Positions 1 to 8,400 of a stretch of DNA of 25,736 nucleotides are shown one piece after another; within the stretch, counting starts at the first letter, position 1, and each line of letters starts with the position of its first letter. Both the position numbers and the translations under genes were made by a program. The DNA is from CAZDFU01 sp964504985 (lineage in GTDB: Bacteria; Patescibacteriota; Microgenomatia; Daviesbacterales; UBA10151): NCBI GenBank assembly GCA_964504985.1, contig CAZDFU010000017.1, positions 1-25,736 of the forward strand, read 5' to 3'. Below the pieces are notes generated by a model that worked only from the letters and a program-made list of their open reading frames with translations, ran no database searches and was not told where the DNA came from.

Positions 1-1181
1 ACTCCAGGTTTGTCACCATTTGGTGAAACTTCTGTGGTTTTGCCATCAGTACCTGTAAACTTTACTTTACCATCGTAAACAATAACTGTTGTCTGCTGAT
101 TTTTATTTTCGTGTCTCACCAGAAAATGCGTCTGGACAACTGTGACTGTGCCATTTGGTGTATCAATTCCAAAAATTGACCCAGAATCAGGTTCCACTAC
201 CAGTTCTACCTCTCCATCTTCCAGAAACAACTTATCATTTTGGCTTTTAGGAGTTTTAATCACTGCCTCATCATTTTTAAAAGGACGGGCTTCAAGGAAA
301 ACCTTCTTACCATTGTTACCCATTAAAAGCTTCGTTGGCTGATCTGCCATCACTTTTGAACCCGCAGGAATTGGCTCATTTTTATTTACCTCTACTTTCC
401 TCTTATCATCAAAAACTACTCGTGCTTTTTGTCCTGTAATTATCACGGGAACTGTTTGTATCTTCTGAGGTACATACCCAGGTAAAAAATCCCAATCCCC
501 ACCAGCTGGCTCAGGAACATTACTCTCTATCTCCATTGGAGTTAGTAAAAATTCTGTTTCCCTAACAAGATAAGCTAGAGCCCCCGGAATATTTGAAATC
601 CTCACAAGATTTGTCCAGGTTTCAAAAGGGTTAAGCCCAAAAATATTAAATGGAGTACCATCCTGACCTTGATCAGCAGAAAATTGATTTTCTGGTTTTG
701 TTGGTTGGAGAGCTACAGCAGCGGTTGGCTTTACCGAAGGCTGCGGTTTTTTTGTAGGCGTTGGTGAGACAAGAGGTGATGGTACAACATTCACTATTGA
801 GCTTGTTTTAGTATATGAAGTAGTATATTCTTTCGTGCGCGGAAGATCGTAACAGCCGTCAATATCATACAAAGGTGCTGTATACTTTATTGTCATTGTG
901 CCATCTGCAGAAATAGTACCAGTGGCAGGAACATCTTTTGTCAGATCTGGGCAAGCGGGGGCTCTTAAATGCTGCGTGCCAGTGACAGTGTTTCCCGAGA
1001 TAGTACCGGTAAATACCGTTTTTCCACTGCTATTGGTCAGCACAATACCGCTGTCGCTTTGCTGGCTGCTGAATGTTTCACCATTCATGGACCACGTTGT
1101 GGTGGATGATTGAGCAAGAGTCACTGATGAAATCAAAAACAAAAGGAAGATAATGCAGATGGACAGAATAAATTTTTTCAC
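1..1181 (-). CDS. Secreted FecR-domain protein, 3' end beyond the window
   Basis: Reading the minus strand from a GTG at 1181, the frame stays open to the left edge (393 residues, C-terminus missing). Residues 1-24 are a signal peptide: two lysines, a hydrophobic core and an end at TLAQ. Residues 25-125 form a beta-rich exported domain with three Cys (77, 110 and none paired obviously with the signal region). Residues 130-165 are a Pro/Thr/Ser/Lys linker. From about 315 to the edge is a FecR-like core: an acidic, hydrophobic strand region, then TPNGTVTVVQTHFLVR (341-356) and VIVYDGKVKFTG (366-377), the usual 'TP.G...V.GT.F.V...V..G.V.V' pattern. FecR domains sense or bind at the cell surface. 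No sigma factor or TonB receptor is nearby, so a FecR-type anti-sigma role is not supported. GTG is the only usable start: an in-frame TAA lies 36 bases upstream. It begins 1 base after the stop of the upstream gene. Confidence 0.8.
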   Translation of the reverse strand, partial: MKKFILSICIIFLLFLISSVTLAQSSTTTWSMNGETFSSQQSDSGIVLTNSSGKTVFTGTISGNTVTGTQHLRAPACPDLTKDVPATGTISADGTMTIKYTAPLYDIDGCYDLPRTKEYTTSYTKTSSIVNVVPSPLVSPTPTKKPQPSVKPTAAVALQPTKPENQFSADQGQDGTPFNIFGLNPFETWTNLVRISNIPGALAYLVRETEFLLTPMEIESNVPEPAGGDWDFLPGYVPQKIQTVPVIITGQKARVVFDDKRKVEVNKNEPIPAGSKVMADQPTKLLMGNNGKKVFLEARPFKNDEAVIKTPKSQNDKLFLEDGEVELVVEPDSGSIFGIDTPNGTVTVVQTHFLVRHENKNQQTTVIVYDGKVKFTGTDGKTTEVSPNGDKPG

Positions 1182-1182
1182 T

Positions 1183-1836
1183 TTACTTGTAATAGGTATT
1201 AAATTTAACGTAAATTACCAACCCTCCATCAAAAGCATCAAGATAATCTACTGTCCCCATTTGAGGATTTTCTCTTTTATAAACCATATTAAAACCATCA
1301 TTACTTATACCTGGTCCTGACACTTTTTCCCAGGAAGAGTCAAGTTTGCTCTCTAGGCTAACCCTAACTTTCCTGTCAAACTCTCGTCCCTGCCCAGGAT
1401 ATTCAGTCCCCATCTGCCCATAGGCTATCTTACCTGCAAACCTGTAAGACATAGTGCAACTTATTTTCTCAGACTGTTTTTTGTCCTTCGGAATAAATTG
1501 ATCTATCCAGGACATTGGTCCACTTCTGGTAGGTCCTTCTTTGGATTTATATGTAAAAGGGGCTTCAGGAAGTTTTAATGCTTCTTCTTTGCAATATTTT
1601 TCCAAAGCTGCCATATCACCTTTTTTAACTTGTTGAGGTGCAGGAGTACTACTGGACGGTAAAGAAATTTGAATCGCAGTAGGCACAGAACTCGGACTAA
1701 CGACAGGTTTATTGTTGGAAACAGGCTTAGCCGGTTTAAAGTTGCTATATAAAATCCAACCTCCAATTAAAGTTATTATGATTGCAATAATTATCCAAAG
1801 ATGCAAAAAGCCTTTTTGATTATTTATGGGCAGCAT
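1183..1836 (-). CDS. Single-pass membrane-anchored extracytoplasmic protein, function unknown
   Basis: A 217-residue protein that I do not recognise. Residues 1-10 are a short cytoplasmic tail, and 11-31 are a strongly hydrophobic helix (LWIIIAIIITLIGGWILY). The tail reads QKGF just before the helix, which recalls prepilin-like anchors, but the Glu at position 5 of the mature pilin is absent, so I do not call a pilin. Residues 33-70 are a Pro/Ser/Thr/Val linker typical of a wall-spanning stalk. Residues 72-217 are a soluble domain with two Cys (82 and 127) that could pair. It is the first gene of a two-gene minus-strand unit with the FecR protein (1-base gap), so both probably act at the cell surface. 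The start is supported by an AAAGGA Shine-Dalgarno-like site 9 bases upstream and a promoter at 1859-1888. Confidence 0.75.
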   Translation of the reverse strand: MLPINNQKGFLHLWIIIAIIITLIGGWILYSNFKPAKPVSNNKPVVSPSSVPTAIQISLPSSSTPAPQQVKKGDMAALEKYCKEEALKLPEAPFTYKSKEGPTRSGPMSWIDQFIPKDKKQSEKISCTMSYRFAGKIAYGQMGTEYPGQGREFDRKVRVSLESKLDSSWEKVSGPGISNDGFNMVYKRENPQMGTVDYLDAFDGGLVIYVKFNTYYK

Positions 1837-1858
1837 TAACTTTATTCCTTTAATACTT

Positions 1859-1888
1859 AGATTAGCATTAAAAAAACTTTTAAGTCAA
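1859..1888 (-). promoter_or_regulatory. Promoter of the surface-protein pair
   Basis: On the minus strand TTGACT (1888-1883) is followed after 18 bases by TAATCT (1864-1859). TGC just upstream of the latter makes an extended -10. Transcription would begin near 1852, leaving a short leader with an AAAGGA ribosome site before the ATG at 1836. It is back-to-back with the plus-strand promoter at 1912-1941. Confidence 0.6.
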
Positions 1889-1911
1889 ATTTTAATCCGG
1901 TTAAACCTGAT

Positions 1912-1941
1912 TTGACAAACTAAGAAAAAATATATCATACT
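1912..1941 (+). promoter_or_regulatory. Promoter giving a near-leaderless GTG start
   Basis: TTGACA (1912-1917), 18 bases, then CATACT (1936-1941). Only 7 bases separate this -10 from the GTG at 1949, so the predicted transcript starts at or next to the start codon. No Shine-Dalgarno sequence is present. Confidence 0.55.
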
Positions 1942-1948
1942 AAATTTA

Positions 1949-2647
1949 GTGAATAAATTTCTTGCCAGGATAATACAAATTTTCCGTGGGTGGCCGATGC
2001 CTATTAAAATAGTTATTTCTCTTGTTGTGTTAATTGCAATACTTGAACAAGGCTCGAGATTTCAATACTGGAGATTTCAGCAAAATATTAAAACAAATAC
2101 TACTCCTCATAAACAAACAGTGGATGTTAGAAAAGTTCCCCCAGAAGTTAAGTCCTTTTTGAGTGATGAAAATTTACAAAAAATGGATGAGGCCGGCATG
2201 AATATCTATACAGGCAATAATCCTCCAAATATTGAAGGCACTTATGTTTTTAAAGACGTAGTCATAAAATATGATCCCAAGGGAGAAAATTTTCCTCTTC
2301 TAACCTACTACTATACATTTAAAGACCAGAGTGATAATACTGTTAACTATTCCTCCCGCAGCGAAAAAGATAATAAAGGAGAAGTTCATCTGACAAAAGG
2401 CAAAGGGGTATTTATCTCTGGTGAGAGCAACTGTTTTTCTGTTTATCTTGATAATGACGATACCATTGGCGAATGCAAACACAAATCAGGAGAAATATTC
2501 TCTGCCTGCAAAGATAAAAAAGGCCTGGTGGAGATGGATCAGGGAACTTTGTGGACTTACAGAGGAGACAAATGTCCTGAAGATGAGTATGTGCCTGCAG
2601 GATATATCAGGATATTTTCCCATAAGAGTTTGGCTCCCCGCCAATGA
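1949..2647 (+). CDS. Exported single-pass protein with a four-cysteine domain
   Basis: A 232-residue protein. Residues 16-33 form one hydrophobic helix after a basic N-terminus (signal anchor). The rest is predicted outside the cell. The segment GMNIYTGNNPPNIEGTY (83-99) resembles, from memory, an 'INIY.G..PPNIEGTY' pattern in secreted hypothetical proteins of Bacteroidetes and Fibrobacter with a small beta-barrel fold. I cannot confirm that here. Four Cys (162, 176, 187, 209) in the C-terminal half could form two disulfides. GTG is used as start; this is the first start in frame and lies 7 bases after a -10 box. The last codons overlap the ATG of the next gene (ATGA), so the two are translated together. 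Confidence 0.72.
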   Translation: MNKFLARIIQIFRGWPMPIKIVISLVVLIAILEQGSRFQYWRFQQNIKTNTTPHKQTVDVRKVPPEVKSFLSDENLQKMDEAGMNIYTGNNPPNIEGTYVFKDVVIKYDPKGENFPLLTYYYTFKDQSDNTVNYSSRSEKDNKGEVHLTKGKGVFISGESNCFSVYLDNDDTIGECKHKSGEIFSACKDKKGLVEMDQGTLWTYRGDKCPEDEYVPAGYIRIFSHKSLAPRQ

Positions 2648-3228
2648 AAAAATTCTTTCAGGACGTTTCAGTTACCAGTTTACTTTTCTCCAATATTCTA
2701 GTAATAATCCTGGCCATTGTCCAAAAATGGGATATATCAGCTGTTCTTTGGGTTTACTGGATCCAATCTGTAATTATTGGTTTTTTCCAATTTATGAGGA
2801 TTTTGTCTTTAAAGAAATTCTCAACAGATAACTTTACCATCAACAATAAATCTGTCTCACCTACTTTCCAAACCAAAACTTTTACTGCTTTTTTCTTCAT
2901 GTTTCACTATGGTTTATTCCATTTTATTTATGCCATCTTTATTTTTAATTTCTTCGCCAACCAAGCAGTAGATTTTGCTTATTTATTTCTGGGAGGTTTT
3001 ATATTTTTCTTAAACCATGCTTTTTCTTTCCATCAAAATAAAATAGCAGATGAGAGGAAAACTCAAAATATCGGACAGTTAATGTTTACCCCTTATGCCA
3101 GAATTATACCTATGCACCTAATCATTATTTTTGGAGCAATGTTAGGACAACAAGCAATGATCATCTTTCTCCTGCTTAAAACTGCAGCAGATCTGCTGAT
3201 GCATGCAATTAAACATAACGCAAGATAA
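2644..3228 (+). CDS. DUF6498-like polytopic membrane protein
   Basis: A 194-residue, very hydrophobic protein with about five membrane segments (roughly 9-26, 33-52, 80-98, 104-128, 152-178). The motifs WVYWIQSVIIGFFQFMRIL (36-54) and HYGLFHFIYAIF match what I remember of the DUF6498 family (integral membrane, function unknown). A histidine-rich middle (HYGLFHF, NHAFSFHQNK) and late PMH and MHAIKH motifs could bind metal or haem, which is speculation. It starts in an ATGA overlap with the preceding exported protein, suggesting a functional pair. Confidence 0.7.
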   Translation: MKKFFQDVSVTSLLFSNILVIILAIVQKWDISAVLWVYWIQSVIIGFFQFMRILSLKKFSTDNFTINNKSVSPTFQTKTFTAFFFMFHYGLFHFIYAIFIFNFFANQAVDFAYLFLGGFIFFLNHAFSFHQNKIADERKTQNIGQLMFTPYARIIPMHLIIIFGAMLGQQAMIIFLLLKTAADLLMHAIKHNAR

Positions 3229-3253
3229 CAAAAGGTTTGGAATTTGGAGATAA

Positions 3254-3270
3254 GCCAATTTTAATTGGGC
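3254..3270 (+). terminator. Small hairpin after the DUF6498 gene
   Basis: CCAAT and ATTGG form a 5-6 bp stem with a tiny loop and a bulged outer GC pairing, 26 bases after the stop at 3228. It is followed by an A-rich run and then CTCTTTT rather than a clean T-tract. A weak terminator is possible. Confidence 0.25.
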
Positions 3271-3291
3271 AAAAAACTCTTTTCAAGGATT

Positions 3292-3319
3292 TTGATTTTA
3301 AGGGATTATATGGTATACT
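3292..3319 (+). promoter_or_regulatory. Extended -10 promoter for the 95-residue ORF and DUF167 gene
   Basis: TTGATT (3292-3297), 16 bases, TGG then TATACT (3314-3319): an extended -10 with a fair -35. Predicted start near 3326 leaves a leader of about 47 bases before the ATG at 3373. The leader holds GGGCTGCAAAGC (3343-3354) and no Shine-Dalgarno sequence. Confidence 0.6.
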
Positions 3320-3372
3320 GGGTTTAGTTGTTTTAAGAATTCGGGCTGCAAAGCAATTTCTCCCTTCAGATT

Positions 3373-3660
3373 ATGACAATAAACAAGGACTCTCTTAGGT
3401 TAAAACGTATTTCTCAACAAAAACTTGATGAACGTGAATCCTGGCATAAATTAGTAGTAAAAGTCATTATCTGGAATGAAGGATCAGTACTCACTAATAC
3501 AAGACAAAACGCTACTGTAAATAAAATTACCCTATCAGAGTGGAGTAAATACCGCCGGCAGATAATTAAAATGAATATAAATCAGGATAGAGAGAAAGTT
3601 TTATCGGATTTAAAATATACTCTCCAAAAAATTAAGCTAAATGGCGGACTTGAAGAATAA
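3373..3660 (+). CDS. Small basic orphan protein, function unknown
   Basis: A 95-residue soluble, Lys/Arg-rich protein (no membrane segment, no Cys) that I do not recognise. The C-terminal half (about 52-90) looks helical with charged heptads. A real gene is suggested by the good promoter 50-80 bases upstream, the lack of any competing frame, and the short spacing (24 bases) to the DUF167 gene, which looks co-transcribed. An in-frame TAA lies 36 bases before the ATG, so the ATG at 3373 is the first normal start. It could be a nucleic-acid-binding or regulatory protein, but no motif proves this. Confidence 0.55.
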   Translation: MTINKDSLRLKRISQQKLDERESWHKLVVKVIIWNEGSVLTNTRQNATVNKITLSEWSKYRRQIIKMNINQDREKVLSDLKYTLQKIKLNGGLEE

Positions 3661-3684
3661 TACCAATTTAATAATTACAAAATA

Positions 3685-3909
3685 ATGCGGGTAGCAGTTA
3701 CCGTACATCCTAATTCCAAAAAAGAGCACATAGAAAAGGACTTATTTGATAACCTGCATATTTATGTTAACCAACCTCCTCTTGAAGGAAAAGCAAACCA
3801 GGCAACTATTTCAAGTTTGGCAAATTATTTTAAAGTAAGCAAAGCAAATATCAAATTAATCTCAGGGGCTAAATCAAAACATAAGCTGTTTGAAGTAGAA
3901 AACAATTGA
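3685..3909 (+). CDS. DUF167 / YggU (UPF0235) family protein
   Basis: A 74-residue protein with the family hallmarks: MRVAVTVHPNSKKEHIE at the N-terminus, NQPPLEGKANQA (29-40, family pattern 'APP.EGKAN'), a following helix, and SGAKSKHK (60-67, 'G..S..K'). This is close to the normal length of the family. Function is unknown even in well-studied bacteria. No Shine-Dalgarno sequence precedes the ATG. It probably shares a transcript with the upstream 95-residue ORF. Its last codons contain the -35 of the next promoter. Confidence 0.9.
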   Translation: MRVAVTVHPNSKKEHIEKDLFDNLHIYVNQPPLEGKANQATISSLANYFKVSKANIKLISGAKSKHKLFEVENN

Positions 3910-3934
3910 CTTTTCTCCGGAGTCCGCATACAAT
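3906..3934 (+). promoter_or_regulatory. Promoter of the RND transporter operon
   Basis: TTGACT (3906-3911), 17 bases, TACAAT (3929-3934), a near-consensus pair that overlaps the stop codon of the DUF167 gene. Start would be near 3941, giving a leader of about 50 bases before the ATG at 3992. The leader starts with GGGTTACAAAGC (3941-3952) and shows no clear Shine-Dalgarno site. A second box TACACT (3971-3976) lies 15 bases before the ATG and could be a minor start. Confidence 0.65.
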
Positions 3935-3991
3935 CCCTTTGGGTTACAAAGCTTCATTTTCCCCTGCCCGTACACTGACCCCAGAATCTAT

Positions 3992-5470
3992 ATGGCTATC
4001 CGTAACAATAGTAAGCTTAAAGTCAAAAATTTTTATACCAAGAGTTACCATTTTTTTCTAAATAAATCCAAAAGGTCTTACTCAAAAGTAATAATATTTA
4101 TTAAACAAAAACCTTTAATTAGTCTGTTTCTAAGTTTACTTATCCTGCTTTTATTAATTATTGCCGGGAATTATTTGTCATCAAAAAAAGAGGAGGTTCA
4201 AAAACCAGAGATTGTAAAAAATGTTCAAGTCTATACCATTGGTGAAAACCCAAAGGTCACCCTTCAAGCAAGAACCGAGAAATCAAGCGTGATAAAGATA
4301 ACTGCGCTGGCACCAGGAGTGATCCAAAGAATTAATTTTATAGAAGGTGAAACAGTAAATAAAGGGGCAGTTTTAATATCTATATCTTCTAACTACCAAG
4401 GCGGTAATGCTGCCTCAGTACAAAGACAGCTTGCCCAAAAACAATTTCAAAATACTAAAGATACTCTAGAAACCCAAAAAGAACTCCTAAAATTACAAAA
4501 AGAAACCGCTGAGAAGTCAGAATCCAATAGCTCCCAGTTAAGGGACATCATCAACCAGTCACTGCAGGAAACAAGAGATCTGATAGATTTAAACCAATCC
4601 ATATTAAATACCTTATCACAAAACCAGAAGGATTTAGAACAAAACAATCCAGGCGGTATAAATGATACCACCATACTGCAAATCAAATCCCAGCGTGCTC
4701 AAGTTCAACTAGGGCTTAACCAACTGCGTTCAGGCTTAAGACAATCAGAATTCCAATCAGCAAATGACAAACCTCCTGCTGAGCTGGCAAGTCTTCAAAA
4801 AGCTATTACCATTAAACAACTAGAGCTTCAACAAAAAACCCTGGATCTGGGGCTGGAGGTAAGCAGACTGCAAATGGTTCTTGCCCAAATAAACGAAGCA
4901 ATCTTTTTTCCATCAAGCCCGTTCAGCGCCCTGGTGCAAAAAGTTCATGTCAGAGAAGGCCAGACAGTTAACCCTGGCACACCCTTAATGACACTCAGCG
5001 CAATAGATGATCCTATTACTGCTGTTATTAATCTCCCCCGGCATCTCGCAGGAAGCGTCTCCTCAATTGAACCAAGTATACTTCATATAGAAAAACAAAC
5101 CATTGAGCTTAAACCAAGCTTTATTTCCACAGAAGCAACTGAGGGAACACTTTACAACGTCTCCTATACTATCCCGGATAAATACTCCAAAGACTTAACT
5201 GATGGTGGATATATCACTGTTGAAGTTCCAGTTGGTTTATCACAAACTACAGAAGGTGTTTTCTTTGTACCCTTAGATGCAATCTACCAGAACGCTGATC
5301 AATCCATTGTACTGGTAATCAAAGATGGCGGAGCAGTCAGCAAAACTATTAGTTTAGGAGATGTTTTTGGCCGGTTTATAGAGGTAAAATCCGGGCTTTC
5401 AATAAGTGACCAAGTAATATTAAACCGTAATATCCTGGCAGGCGACCGGGTTTCAATCCAAAAAAAATGA
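3992..5470 (+). CDS. RND/HlyD-family membrane fusion (adaptor) protein
   Basis: A 492-residue adaptor subunit of a secondary transporter. Residues 1-40 are a long basic cytoplasmic tail, and 42-60 are a membrane helix (LISLFLSLLILLLLIIAGNY), so it is a membrane-anchored protein, not a lipoprotein. Then comes half a lipoyl domain (about 98-132, APGVIQRINFIEGETVNKG), a long Gln/Glu/Leu-rich coiled-coil hairpin (about 140-300, turn near 220 at NPGG), the second lipoyl half (307-337, SPFSALVQKVHVREGQTVNPG), a beta-barrel (about 340-415) and a membrane-proximal end with AGDRVSIQ. The hairpin normally reaches an outer-membrane channel such as TolC. None is encoded here. It is followed after 3 bases by the permease gene. 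No regulator is adjacent. Confidence 0.9.
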   Translation: MAIRNNSKLKVKNFYTKSYHFFLNKSKRSYSKVIIFIKQKPLISLFLSLLILLLLIIAGNYLSSKKEEVQKPEIVKNVQVYTIGENPKVTLQARTEKSSVIKITALAPGVIQRINFIEGETVNKGAVLISISSNYQGGNAASVQRQLAQKQFQNTKDTLETQKELLKLQKETAEKSESNSSQLRDIINQSLQETRDLIDLNQSILNTLSQNQKDLEQNNPGGINDTTILQIKSQRAQVQLGLNQLRSGLRQSEFQSANDKPPAELASLQKAITIKQLELQQKTLDLGLEVSRLQMVLAQINEAIFFPSSPFSALVQKVHVREGQTVNPGTPLMTLSAIDDPITAVINLPRHLAGSVSSIEPSILHIEKQTIELKPSFISTEATEGTLYNVSYTIPDKYSKDLTDGGYITVEVPVGLSQTTEGVFFVPLDAIYQNADQSIVLVIKDGGAVSKTISLGDVFGRFIEVKSGLSISDQVILNRNILAGDRVSIQKK

Positions 5471-5473
5471 TTT

Positions 5474-8400
5474 ATGGCAAACCGTATTCTACTTGAACAA
5501 TCATGGGTTACAAAATACCTAAAAAATCCCCGCTTAATAATTATCGTTATCTTATTGATTTCCATTCTGGGCATTTATAGCTTCCTAAATATCCCCAGAG
5601 TTTTGAATCCATCTATTAATATTGCCATTGTAAGCATATTTACTGTACTGTCGGGAGCAAGCCCGGAAGATATAGAAAGTTTGGTTACTATCCCTATAGA
5701 AGATAGTGTTACAGGTGTAGCCAACGTAAAAAAAGTTACATCTTCCTCAAGGGACTCAGTATCTGTTGTTTCAATAGAATTTGAATCAGGCACTGATTCT
5801 GAAAAAGCCAGAACAGATGTTCAATCAGCTGTGGATGGGGTAAGCTTACCTGCAGATGCCCAAACACCAAAAGTATCAAAACTTGATTTTCAAAACCAGC
5901 CTGTTTTGTCCTTCACTGTTACCTCCTCAGAGGATTTTGCTTCCCTGGCGCGCTTTTCACAGGAGTTAAAGGAAAGAATCAAACAATTAGACGAGGTAAA
6001 AGATGTAACCACCAGTGGTTTAGATGAACAAGAAATCCAAATAATTTTAAAACCCGAAAGCATTGCAACTTACAGTTTAAATCCCCAGCTTTTGGCGGGA
6101 GTTATAAAAACCGCGGTAAAATCGCTTCCTGCAGGCTCCCTCAGAACTGAGAATGGATCTTTTGCCTTGACTATTGATCCCTTAATTACAACAGTTGAAG
6201 ACTTAAGAAATTTAAAAATTACTGCGGGGCAATCTGTTGTTCCGCTCTCAGATATTGCCCGGGTTGTTGAACGCTCAAAACCAGATCAAAACAGCTCCTA
6301 CTTCGCCTCCCCTGCCCAAACTCCCAAAAGATCAGTTAATTTTAATGTTTATAAAAGTTCCAGCAGTCAAATTGAAAAAACTGCCAAAAAGGTAGAAAAA
6401 TTAACAGAGGATGTTTTAAAAGAACACCGCAACCGTTTTCAAATTTACTCAGATACCAATTCTGCAGAGTTTATCCAGGATCAGTTTAATGAACTCCAAA
6501 GAGATTTTTTTATTACTTTAACCCTGGTTTTTATAACCCTTTTGGTATTTTTGGGATTACGGCAAGCTATGGTTGCATCTTTTGCCATCCCACTTACTTT
6601 CTTTATTAGCTTTACAGTAATGAAGCTCTTTAATATTGAATTTAGCTTTATCGCTTTTTTCTCGCTTCTTTTGTCGCTTGGGCTTTTGGTTGACGATACT
6701 ATCGTGGTTATCTCAGCAGCAACCACTTATTACAGAACCAAAAACCTTACCCCGCTGCATACAGGCCTTTTAGTATGGCGGGATTTTTTAGTAGCTGTTT
6801 TTACCACCACCCTGACAACCGTATGGGCATTTATACCCCTGCTTTTATCAACGGGTATTATTGGTGAATTTATCAAACCTATTCCAATAGTTGTCTCCTC
6901 TACGCTTTTGGGGTCATTTTTTGTAGCGATGTTTATAACTCTGCCAATTATAATCATTGTCTTAAAACCATATTTTCCAAAAAGAGTGGTATTCCTTTTA
7001 AGAATTTTATTTCTAATTACGCTTATCAGCGCCTTTTATCTATTAATACCAAAAACAACATTGATTTTGGTACAAATTTTAGCGTTTTTAGTATTGCTTT
7101 TTATTCTTGTAAACATCCGTCCCCTTATTTTTGAAAATCTTAGTAATTTTTTTAATTCTAGGTTTAAGGGGAAACTTGATAAGGGATTTATTAGTTTTGA
7201 ACCAGTTACCAAAAAATACCGGAAATTGATAAAAATTATCTTGATTTCAGGTGAAAGAAGAAGAAAAGCTATTATAGCTGTTTTGGTCTTTTTTGTTTTT
7301 GCAATATCACTTTTACCATTGGGGTTTGTTAAAAATGAATTTTTCCCTCCATCTGATGAAGACTATTTATATGTCTCTTTGGAACTGCCTTCTGGTACAA
7401 ATTTAGAAACTACAGAAAAAGAAACCCTTAAGTTATTAGACCAGCTGCGCGCTACGGCAGAATTAGTTTTTGCAAATGCTAATTTAGGCACCAGTTTTGA
7501 TGCAATGGGTGGTTTCTCACAATCCGGCACAAATACCTCCTTAATAAGCATGAGGCTTACAAAACATACTCAAAGGCCTATTTCCTCAATTCAAATAGCT
7601 CAATCAATCCGTGACAAATATTCCTCCTATACAACAGGAAAACTAACCGTAACCGAAGTGTCTGGTGGACCGCCTGCCGGTGCTGATTTACAAATCAAAC
7701 TGTTTGGCCCTGATTTAAAAACCCTTGATTCCCTGGCTGAACAAATCCAGGACTATCTTGCTGCCCAAGAAGGGATTATAGATATAGATAAATCTATTAA
7801 ACCCGGTACAAGCAAGATCTCTTTTGTACCTGACCAAACAAAACTAGCCCAAAATAATCTGGGGACAGATCAAATCGGTTTTTGGCTCCGCATTTATGCC
7901 TCAGGATTTAAAGCTGAATCAACAAAGTTTGCAGGCGAAAAAAACAACAAAGATATATCAATACACTTAACCCCTGCCACCTCTTATGTTCAAACTATTT
8001 CTAAATTAATCATCCCTACTCCCCTGGGAAATATCCCTGTTGCGTCTTTAGGGCAACTAATCTTAAAACCCAACCCAACTTTAATCACCAGGGAGAATGG
8101 CAACAGAACCTTATCCGTAACAGCCGGTGTAAAAAAAGGCATAAATGTAGCCGATAAAAACCTCAGCCTGGAAAAGTTTGCAAACTCCATCTCCCTTCCA
8201 TCCGGTTACTCCTGGCAAACAGGTGGTGTAAATGAAGAGAATCAACGCTCTGTAAATTCTATCCTTACCGCAATGGTGCTTTCTTTCTTATTAATTATTG
8301 TCACCATGGTAATACAATTTAGCTCATTTAGGGACGCATTAATTGTAATGCTGGTTATTCCTCTGGCTGTCTCCGGTGTGTTTATTATTTTTGCCCTCAC

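Noticed and set aside
2421..2831. 136-residue open frame overlapping two plus-strand genes
   Set aside because: It lies in another frame across the ATGA junction of two better-supported genes and shows no motif.
3910..3991. Possible tRNA or riboswitch in the RND leader
   Set aside because: No cloverleaf or T-loop sequence on either strand. CAAAGC recalls part of the c-di-GMP-I (GEMM) consensus, but the other conserved half and pairing stems are missing.
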